Positions 1 to 5,044 of a stretch of 5,044 bases of DNA are shown piece by piece (within the stretch, counting starts at the first letter, position 1; each line of letters begins with the position of its first letter). The stretch is from Chloroflexota bacterium. Its GTDB lineage: Bacteria > Chloroflexota > Anaerolineae > Aggregatilineales > Phototrophicaceae. Both the position numbers and the translations under genes were made by a program. The DNA lies in contig JAADYY010000125.1 of NCBI GenBank assembly GCA_010092805.1, positions 1-5,044 of the forward strand, in the 5' to 3' direction. The notes under the pieces were generated by a model. The model was not told the DNA's origin. It saw only the letters and a program-made list of their open reading frames with translations, and ran no database searches.

Positions 1-3000
1 ACGGCGGTGGCGGTCGGCAGGATGGCGCGGAGTTGGTCGAGGATCTCGTCGGTAAAGTTGACGGGTTCAGCCCACGTCAGCGAAATCGCGCCGTGCCAGG
101 TGGTGGCTGTGCGCAACCCCACTGTGATGACGCCGGCGATGTTCGTCGCTTTGAAGTACTCACGCGACGCCGGGTCGGTTTGTGGGTCGTTCTGAACATC
201 GCCGCTGATCAACATGCCGTCCGGGTTGGAAAAGACGCGGTTGATCGCAGGATATTTATCGATGGTCATCTGGAGTTCTGGGAAGTTCTCCAGTGGGTAC
301 GGTTGGCCGTCGCCGGTCTGGGCGGCACGAATGTCATATACGTCAGGGGTTTGCTCACCATTGGTGCTGTAGAAGTACCCGATGACACCGAGGGATGGAT
401 TGTAGCGGCTGAACAAGCCGGCGATGGCGTTCAGAATGCCTTGCTCATCATTGGCTTGCGAGAGCGCCGCGTTGACCGCCGCGAGTTGTTCGGCGTTGTG
501 ACGGGCCGTTTCTACATCAACGAAGGTGCGGGCGTTCTGCACCGCCACCGCAATCTGCGCGGCGAGTGTTTCGTACACACGGATGTCGCGTTCGGTGAAG
601 CGGTCGCGGACTTCCGACTGCACATCGAAGATGCCCAGCAGCGTATTCCCGACCATCATCGGGCTGGCAATTTCCGACTTGGTATTGGGCAGCAGCGGGT
701 TCGGCAAGAAGTCTTCCTTCTGCTGCGCATTATTGGCAACGACACCGCTCCGTTCGCGGGCGGCGCGCGCCACCAGCGAGTGAGGCGCATCCAGCGCAAT
801 CCGGTGCCCCGACGCTTTCATGCGGCGGCCCGGCTCGCCCGCGCCCGCAGCCAGCATCAGGGTGCGGCGACGCTCATCCAGCAGGTAGATATGGGCATGG
901 TACAAATCGAAGTCGGCGCGCGCTTTGTCAACCACCGATTGCATCAGCTCGTCCACATCGAGGATGGTTGACGTGGCGGTGGTCAGGTCAGCCACCGTCT
1001 GGAGTTCGCGCGCCAACCGCTGCACCCGCACTTCCGCTTGTTGACGTTGGGTGTAAGCATTGATACGACGGGCGATGGAGTTGATGTGCGGTGTCTCTTC
1101 TAAAAGGAAGTCACGCTCTTCGGTATAGCCGATAGCGAGTGTCCCAGCCTGCTCGCCTTCCAGTATCAGCGGGGCGGTCAGCTTCCAGGGGGTGGTGAGG
1201 GCTTCGGCGTCACCGTAAATCGTTTCGTACAGCTCAATCCCGGCGACGCAGACATCAGGATACTGCATGGAACCGGGCAGCCGGCGGACCACTTTCGCCA
1301 GATACTCCGCCAGTGGCAAATCTTCATCACCATAAGCGCCCACTTCCTGGAGTGCGCTCAACTCCTTGATGCGTTCCTGCAAGCTGGAGCGTACGCTCTG
1401 TTCGGCTTCGTAAGCGCGGGCGTTCTGCACGGCGATGGCGATTTGCGCGGCCAGCGTGCTTTTGATCTGCACGTCTTCAATCTGGAAGCGGTTGACCTGC
1501 TTCGACTGCACATCCAGCACACCGATGAGCGTATCGCCGACGAACATCGGAATCGCCATTTCTGCGCGAGTGCCGGGGAGCATGGGGTTCGGCAGGAAGT
1601 CCGGTGACTTCAGCGCCTCGTTAGCGATCACCGGGGCGCGTTGATGCACCACGTTGGCGACCACTGATGCCCCACGTTCCAGCGAGATTTGGTGGCCACG
1701 CTTCAACATACGGCGGCCTGCTTCGCCAGACCCTGCCGCCAAAACGACGTTGCGCCCCGCCTCATCTAGCAAATAGATCTGGGTGTGATAGAGGCCGAAG
1801 GCGTCGCGGGTTTTGTCGACGATGGTGGGCAGCATTTCATCCAAGTCCTGGATGGTGGCTGCGGCGGTACTGAGTTCTGCGACCTGCTGCAGTTCGCGCG
1901 CCAGCCACTGCGCTCTTTGTTCTGCCGTTTGCGTCTCTACGAAGGCGCGGCGGTTGGCGACCGAAGCAGATGCCGTGAGCATCAGCGATCTGAGCAGCCC
2001 CAGCAATTCTGCGTCGAAGGTTTGCGGTTCTGACCAACCGAAGGTGATGGCACCCTGCCACCGGTTGTTGAAGTGCAGCGGTAGGGCGATGAGCGCCAGC
2101 GTGCCTGACTGGACAATGTACTGGCGACTCTCGTCGTCCACGCGCGCTTCGGTGCGCATGTCCTCAATGACCAGCAGCCCTGTGGGGTTGGACAAGACTG
2201 TCTGCAAGAGCGGTGTTTCGTCGCGCCGCTGATACTGATACGGTAAGCCGTCAACGGGGATAGACTGTCCATCGCCGGAACGCGCTGCCCGCATCAGCGA
2301 AGCCGTTGGCTCGCCCTGCTCATCATATTCAAGATAGTAGGTGAGCAGCGACGATGTACAGCGGTAGCGTTCCACAAGCGGGGCGACCGCCGCCAGAATT
2401 GCGTCTTCGTCTGCTGCTTCAGCGAAAGCAGCGTTGATTTCGGCCACCAACTGCTCTTGACGCCGCGTGGCACGCAACTGCTCGAAGGCTTGCGCGTTCT
2501 GCACCGCAATCGCAACCTGCCCGGCCAACGTGTTATGCACGCCCACATCGCTGGCGTCAAAGCGATCAATGGCGTCGGCCTGCATATCGAGCACGCCGAT
2601 GAGGTGCTGGCCGACCACCAACGGGATTACCATCTCCGAAAGGGTGTCGGGGAGCAGGTCATTGGGGAGGAAGTCCGGGTGATTGTGGGTGTCGTTGATA
2701 ATCACGGCTTCCCGGTTGCGCGCCGCCAAAGCCACCAGACCATGTGAGTCCAGGGCGATACGATGTCCACGCTCCTTCAACGCATGCCCGATGTCGCCGG
2801 AACCAGCGGCCAGCCCCAGGGTGTGGCCCGCGGCATCCATCAGGTAGATTTGGGCGTGGTACAGATCGAAATTGGCTTTCGTGAGGTTCACGACCCGGTG
2901 CAGCAGGTCGTCGAGGTCGGTGATGGCTGCGGCCTGCCGCGACACTTCCGCAGCGATCTGGAGGTCGCGGGTACGGCTGGTGGCCTGACGTTCCAGTACA

Positions 3001-3092
3001 TGCAGCTGGTTGCGCATCTGTTCGACCAAATGGTCAAAATTTTCTAAGACGCTTGGGGGGGAGGCAGGTGGTTGATAATCTTGAATGGCCAT
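1..3092 (-). CDS. Multi-GAF sensory protein, C-terminus off the left edge
   Basis: Reading leftwards from an ATG at 3092-3090, the frame stays open for 1030 codons to the window edge, so the 3' end is missing. There is no signal peptide or membrane segment in the visible part, so the protein is probably cytoplasmic. Residues 15-50 look helical. Then come GAF A1 (about 40-202), a divergent GAF-like module (228-386), GAF A2 (397-560), a different module (572-690), GAF A3 (693-856) and another divergent GAF-like module (880 onward). The A domains share LYHxxIYL at residues 77, 434 and 730, an LAAGxGE/D turn, DFLPNxxLP, a (L)IGVLD(V/M)QS-type strand and a terminal VQNA at 197, 555 and 851. GAF domains bind small ligands or mediate dimer signalling; no ligand can be assigned. 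The expected partner domain (histidine kinase, GGDEF, phosphatase or none) is not visible. The start is supported by a good Shine-Dalgarno. The GAF call is strong; the output function is unknown. Confidence 0.93.
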   Translation of the reverse strand, partial: MAIQDYQPPASPPSVLENFDHLVEQMRNQLHVLERQATSRTRDLQIAAEVSRQAAAITDLDDLLHRVVNLTKANFDLYHAQIYLMDAAGHTLGLAAGSGDIGHALKERGHRIALDSHGLVALAARNREAVIINDTHNHPDFLPNDLLPDTLSEMVIPLVVGQHLIGVLDMQADAIDRFDASDVGVHNTLAGQVAIAVQNAQAFEQLRATRRQEQLVAEINAAFAEAADEDAILAAVAPLVERYRCTSSLLTYYLEYDEQGEPTASLMRAARSGDGQSIPVDGLPYQYQRRDETPLLQTVLSNPTGLLVIEDMRTEARVDDESRQYIVQSGTLALIALPLHFNNRWQGAITFGWSEPQTFDAELLGLLRSLMLTASASVANRRAFVETQTAEQRAQWLARELQQVAELSTAAATIQDLDEMLPTIVDKTRDAFGLYHTQIYLLDEAGRNVVLAAGSGEAGRRMLKRGHQISLERGASVVANVVHQRAPVIANEALKSPDFLPNPMLPGTRAEMAIPMFVGDTLIGVLDVQSKQVNRFQIEDVQIKSTLAAQIAIAVQNARAYEAEQSVRSSLQERIKELSALQEVGAYGDEDLPLAEYLAKVVRRLPGSMQYPDVCVAGIELYETIYGDAEALTTPWKLTAPLILEGEQAGTLAIGYTEERDFLLEETPHINSIARRINAYTQRQQAEVRVQRLARELQTVADLTTATSTILDVDELMQSVVDKARADFDLYHAHIYLLDERRRTLMLAAGAGEPGRRMKASGHRIALDAPHSLVARAARERSGVVANNAQQKEDFLPNPLLPNTKSEIASPMMVGNTLLGIFDVQSEVRDRFTERDIRVYETLAAQIAVAVQNARTFVDVETARHNAEQLAAVNAALSQANDEQGILNAIAGLFSRYNPSLGVIGYFYSTNGEQTPDVYDIRAAQTGDGQPYPLENFPELQMTIDKYPAINRVFSNPDGMLISGDVQNDPQTDPASREYFKATNIAGVITVGLRTATTWHGAISLTWAEPVNFTDEILDQLRAILPTATA
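525..1016 (-). repeat. Internal protein repeat A3: helical linker plus GAF domain
   Basis: This encodes residues 693-856 of the multi-GAF protein, again starting at LARELQ. It has LYHAHIYLLDE (730-740), LAAGAGEPGRRM, DFLPNPLLP, GIFDVQS and VQNARTF. Like A1, it is followed by a divergent GAF-like module containing SxNPxG and a (G)AI(T/S)xxW(S/A)EP strand, so the A plus divergent pair itself appears duplicated. Confidence 0.87.
1413..1904 (-). repeat. Internal protein repeat A2: helical linker plus GAF domain
   Basis: This encodes residues 397-560 of the multi-GAF protein, beginning at LARELQ. Its landmarks are LYHTQIYLLDE (434-444), LAAGSGEAGRRM, DFLPNPMLP, GVLDVQS and VQNARAYE (555-562). All landmarks lie exactly 296 residues before those of A3, so the two copies align without a gap over about 160 residues. 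The helical lead-in before the GAF fold belongs to the repeated unit. Confidence 0.87.
2487..2975 (-). repeat. Internal protein repeat A1: helical linker plus GAF domain
   Basis: This encodes residues 40-202 of the multi-GAF protein. It starts with a helical RTRDLQ segment that aligns with LARELQ in copies A2 and A3. It continues through LYHAQIYL (77-84), LAAGSGD and DFLPNDLLP, and ends at VQNAQAFEQL. The distance from LYH to VQNA is 120 residues, one fewer than in the other two copies. It is the most diverged of the three A copies at the N-terminal linker. Confidence 0.85.
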
Positions 3093-3095
3093 TAG

Positions 3096-3103
3096 CTTCC
3101 TCT
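3096..3103 (-). promoter_or_regulatory. Ribosome binding site of the multi-GAF gene
   Basis: On the minus strand AGAGGAAG lies three bases (CTA) before the ATG at 3092. It contains the GAGGA core at a normal distance from the start. This supports the ATG at 3092-3090 as the true start of the sensor gene. Confidence 0.75.
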
Positions 3104-3178
3104 GACGTGCGTTTCGCGTATCTGCTGGCCGCAGCTATTCGGCGGCTAAAAATTCTCAAACGGGCACCACATAACGGC

Positions 3179-3207
3179 ACACATCCGGGGTGGCCCGCAG
3201 GGTGTGT
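3179..3207. repeat. Imperfect inverted repeat upstream of the sensor gene
   Basis: Arms 3179-3186 (ACACATCC) and 3200-3207 (GGGTGTGT) pair over eight positions with one G-U. They enclose 13 bases, within which GGG and CCC could pair further. The right arm overlaps a TTGACA hexamer on the minus strand (3205-3210). It could be an operator or a leader hairpin of the minus-strand gene. No T-run follows on either strand at terminator distance. Short repeats like this also occur by chance. Confidence 0.35.
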
Positions 3208-3393
3208 CAAGTAACTAATCCAATTCTAAAGGCGAATAGTCCTATGGAAGCATTGATGTCTCAGTTTTTGCGAGTTTGAAGATATAAACGCAGACGAATA
3301 TACGCGCCTATACAAGGATCGGGCCAGCAGAATCTAAAGCCGCTAACCAGTACACAGCTAACAGCAATCATAATTCGCAGCGGGCGTGTTACT

Positions 3394-3421
3394 GGAACCT
3401 TACGAAAAAAACTCTGGTTCC
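3394..3421. repeat. Perfect 6-base inverted repeat around an A-tract
   Basis: GGAACC (3394-3399) and GGTTCC (3416-3421) are exact reverse complements, 22 bases from arm to arm. The 16-base spacer contains a run of seven A (3405-3411). Two helical turns between arms plus a bendable A-tract is a layout suitable for a dimeric regulator. It lies about 92 bases before the start of the secreted-protein gene. Six-base arms at this distance are expected by chance in a region this size, so function is speculative. Confidence 0.3.
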
Positions 3422-3500
3422 TTAATGGCCAAAACAGCCACTTCCATATACAGTATTTATGACGTTACACATTATCAAACCCCGTATGCAAAATTTTTTC

Positions 3501-3507
3501 AGGAGAG
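3501..3507 (+). promoter_or_regulatory. Ribosome binding site of the secreted repeat protein
   Basis: AGGAGAG lies five bases (ACTCG) before the ATG at 3513. It is a strong Shine-Dalgarno at the expected spacing, and it fixes the start so that the protein begins directly with a signal peptide. Confidence 0.85.
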
Positions 3508-3512
3508 ACTCG

Positions 3513-5044
3513 ATGAATCGTGCTGTGGGCATTTTCGTGTTGATTGTGCTCAGCCTGCTGCTGGTGGCCGCCCCCGCGCTGGTTTCGGCCCAACCCGCCG
3601 GGGTGAGCGTGACCTGCGATAACGGCGCTAGTTTTGACAACGGCGTTGAAATCATTGTCAATCAGATGCGATCCGGCTTCACCTACACTGCGACCGCCAT
3701 CGGCATCAACGGCTTTGACCCAGTGCTGGCCGTGCTCGATGAAACGGGCGAAGGGCTGTGCAGCGACGACGATAGCGGCGCTGCGCAATACAGCGCCGAC
3801 CTGCCGACGACTGGATCGGTGCGCGCCTCTGGGCTGAATGCGCAGGTGCGCTTTTCGCAGAACAGCGCCAGCGCCTTCGCCGATGTCTCGTTGGTGGTGG
3901 GTGGCTTCGGCAACCAGACCGGTGAATTCGTCCTGATCCTGGAGGGGATGGGCGTCACGCAAGCGGATAACATCGGTGATCCGTTTTCGGTGGGAATCAC
4001 GCCGCAGATGGTGGCGTCTGGCGTGCCGCTGACTGTCTACATGATGGCGCGCGGCGGCGTGGGCCTCGATCCATTGATCTACCTGGCAGACCCCAGCAGC
4101 CTCGGCACGATTGCGACCGATGATCGCAATCAGCAGATTCGCTGCGATGACGCGGGCAACCCTAATCTGTGCTACGGGTCGTCGTCGAGCCTGAACAACT
4201 CGTCGGTGACAATTGCGACGGGCACCCTGCGCAGCGACCAGTTCGACGCGATGCTGGGCTTGTCGCTCGATGGCCTGCAACTCAGCAGCGTCCCAGACGA
4301 GAACATTCTCACCTATGTGATGACCAGCTTCCAGCGCCAAACGCAGGGCCAGTATCTGCTGGCGTTCCATGTGGGCACCGCAGAGGCCGTCGGGGGTGCG
4401 GGCGGCGACAGCAAAGCGACCGTGGGCCAACCGACCGCGGTGCCAACCCGCGTACCAACGACCCCGCCCCAGGTGGCAGACGGCGTCAGCGTGACCTGCG
4501 ATAACGGCGCGCGCTTCGATAACGGCGTTGAATTCACCGTCGTGCAGATGCGCTCTGGCTTCACCTACACCGCCACCGCGCTGGGCATCGGCGGCTTTGA
4601 CCCGGTGCTGGCTGTCCTTGATGAATCTGGCGAAGGGCTGTGCAGCGATGATGATGTCAACGCCTCCAGCTACCGTGCCACTTTGCCTACGACGGGCGGC
4701 GTCAACGGCAACAGCTTCAGCTCGCGCGTCCGCTTTGACCAGAACAGCGCCAGCGCCTTCGCCGATGTCTCGCTGGTGGTGGGTGGCTTCGGCAATCAGC
4801 GCGGCGAATTCGTCCTGATCCTGGAGGGGATGGGTGTCACCCAAGCCGATAATGTGGGGGATCCGTTTGCGGTGCGGCTCACCCAGGGGATGGTGAATTC
4901 CGGTGTGCCGCTGACCGTCTACATGATCGGTGCCAGCGCCAGCCTCGATCCATTGACGTATCTGTCGTTTGATGGTGATGTGGCGGTCGATGACTTTGGC
5001 GACGAAGTTCTGTGTGATGACGCCGGCAACGCCAGCCTGTGCTA
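3513..5044 (+). CDS. Secreted tandem-repeat protein with PPC-like domains, C-terminus off the right edge
   Basis: The frame is open from the ATG at 3513 to the window edge, giving 510 visible codons. Residues 1-26 form a Sec signal peptide: MNR, a hydrophobic core (FVLIVLSLLLVAA), then VSA before Q27 as the likely cleavage site. There is no lipobox cysteine. The mature part is built of units that begin with VSVTCDNG at residues 31 and 325. Each unit seems to hold two beta-rich subdomains. The first has FDPVLAVLDE (68-77), CSDDDS and GEFVLILEG (137-145). The second has LDPLIYLADP (185-194), CDDAGNPNLC and GQYLLAFHVG (279-288). The pattern DPxLxLxD, an acidic DDD turn, LPTTG and GxYxLxxxG resembles bacterial pre-peptidase C-terminal (PPC) domains; this is recognition by pattern, not a search result. 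A Pro/Thr linker (about 307-319) joins the units. The protein is probably extracellular or cell-surface. No catalytic domain is visible and its role is unknown. Confidence 0.9.
   Translation, partial: MNRAVGIFVLIVLSLLLVAAPALVSAQPAGVSVTCDNGASFDNGVEIIVNQMRSGFTYTATAIGINGFDPVLAVLDETGEGLCSDDDSGAAQYSADLPTTGSVRASGLNAQVRFSQNSASAFADVSLVVGGFGNQTGEFVLILEGMGVTQADNIGDPFSVGITPQMVASGVPLTVYMMARGGVGLDPLIYLADPSSLGTIATDDRNQQIRCDDAGNPNLCYGSSSSLNNSSVTIATGTLRSDQFDAMLGLSLDGLQLSSVPDENILTYVMTSFQRQTQGQYLLAFHVGTAEAVGGAGGDSKATVGQPTAVPTRVPTTPPQVADGVSVTCDNGARFDNGVEFTVVQMRSGFTYTATALGIGGFDPVLAVLDESGEGLCSDDDVNASSYRATLPTTGGVNGNSFSSRVRFDQNSASAFADVSLVVGGFGNQRGEFVLILEGMGVTQADNVGDPFAVRLTQGMVNSGVPLTVYMIGASASLDPLTYLSFDGDVAVDDFGDEVLCDDAGNASLC
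3603..4484 (+). repeat. Tandem unit 1 of the secreted protein
   Basis: This encodes residues 31-324, a 294-residue unit made of two PPC-like subdomains and a Pro/Thr linker (PTAVPTRVPTTPP, 307-319). Its cysteines are at residues 35, 83, 211 and 220. The offset to unit 2 is a constant 882 bases through the first subdomain, with no insertion or deletion. Confidence 0.88.
4485..5044 (+). repeat. Tandem unit 2 of the secreted protein, truncated by the window
   Basis: This encodes residues 325-510 and aligns with the first two thirds of unit 1. Its cysteines at 329, 377, 501 and 510 match the four of unit 1. It is one residue shorter just before LDPL and four residues shorter overall by the CDDAGN motif. 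The 114 bases at 4740-4853 match 3858-3971 with nine differences, seven of them synonymous. Whether further units follow cannot be seen. Confidence 0.88.

Larger units (their letters stand above)
3093..3512. other. Divergent intergenic region, 420 bases
   Basis: The stretch between the two start codons is clearly more AT-rich than the flanking genes and carries no credible coding sequence. It must hold the promoters for both divergent genes unless one is read from farther away. I looked for paired -35/-10 boxes and found none that convince. A perfect TTGACA on the minus strand (3205-3210) has no acceptable -10 at 16-19 bases. A minus-strand TAGAAT (3223-3228) has only a poor -35. On the plus strand, the AT-rich stretch 3441-3499 could supply a -10 for the secreted gene, but no clear pair stands out. 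Two short inverted repeats are listed separately. No hairpin followed by a T-run was found, so no terminator is called. Confidence 0.8.

Noticed and set aside
33..971. A 312-codon open frame on the plus strand opposite the GAF gene
   Set aside because: It lies wholly antisense to well-conserved GAF domains, and its product shows no recognisable domain.
3128..3146. GCCGC/GCGGC hairpin as a terminator
   Set aside because: The stem is five bases and is followed by A residues on the plus strand. On the minus strand the T-run precedes the stem instead of following it. The position just upstream of the GAF gene start also makes a terminator unlikely.
3205..3210. Perfect TTGACA on the minus strand as a -35 box for the GAF gene
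   Set aside because: At spacings of 17-19 bases the candidate -10 hexamers are CGGATG, GGATGT and GATGTG, none of which resembles TATAAT. It is mentioned only as part of the inverted repeat.
3491..3499. T-run before the secreted-protein start as a terminator tail
   Set aside because: No GC-rich stem precedes it, and it sits directly against the ribosome binding site.
3386..3622. A short plus-strand frame running from the intergenic region into the secreted-protein gene
   Set aside because: It overlaps the signal-peptide start in another frame, has no good ribosome binding site, and its composition changes abruptly where it enters the real gene.
3465..4844. A 459-codon open frame on the minus strand opposite the secreted-protein gene
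   Set aside because: Its sequence is rich in His, Arg and Ala and repeats internally only because the sense gene does. The sense frame has a signal peptide, a strong Shine-Dalgarno and conserved domain patterns. The open antisense frame is a by-product of GC-rich codon use.

Overview
The window holds two long, divergently transcribed genes, both running off its edges, separated by a 420-base AT-richer intergenic region. No RNA gene, CRISPR array, transposon or attachment site was found. The organism is most likely a member of the Chloroflexota (Anaerolineae or a relative). This is inferred from three things: GC-rich coding sequence, a GAF-domain subtype with the motifs LYHxQIYLLDE, LAAGSGE and DFLPNPxLP chained in tandem and typical of that phylum, and a secreted repeat protein with a proline/threonine linker of the PTxxPTxxPTTPP kind. 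It is a style-based call, not a marker-based one.

Left part (1-3092, minus strand): a very large cytoplasmic-looking sensory protein of which 1030 residues are visible. It has a short helical N-terminus and then six sensory modules. Three are closely related canonical GAF domains ('type A', residues about 40-202, 397-560 and 693-856), alternating with more diverged GAF-like modules (about 228-386, 572-690 and 880-1030+). The C-terminus, where any histidine kinase, GGDEF or other output domain would lie, is beyond the left edge.

Middle (3093-3512): the divergent promoter region. It contains two short inverted repeats but no convincing promoter. A clear Shine-Dalgarno sequence sits before each start codon.

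Right part (3513-5044+, plus strand): a secreted protein with a textbook signal peptide and then tandem units of about 290 residues. Each unit seems to contain two beta-sandwich subdomains resembling bacterial pre-peptidase C-terminal (PPC) domains, with four conserved cysteines. The second unit is cut by the right edge. A 114-base block is 92% identical between the units (105/114), which points to recent duplication or homogenisation.

A signalling protein beside a divergently oriented exported repeat protein could share a control region, but nothing in the window proves a functional link. I see an unusual architecture in each gene but no demonstrable new system.
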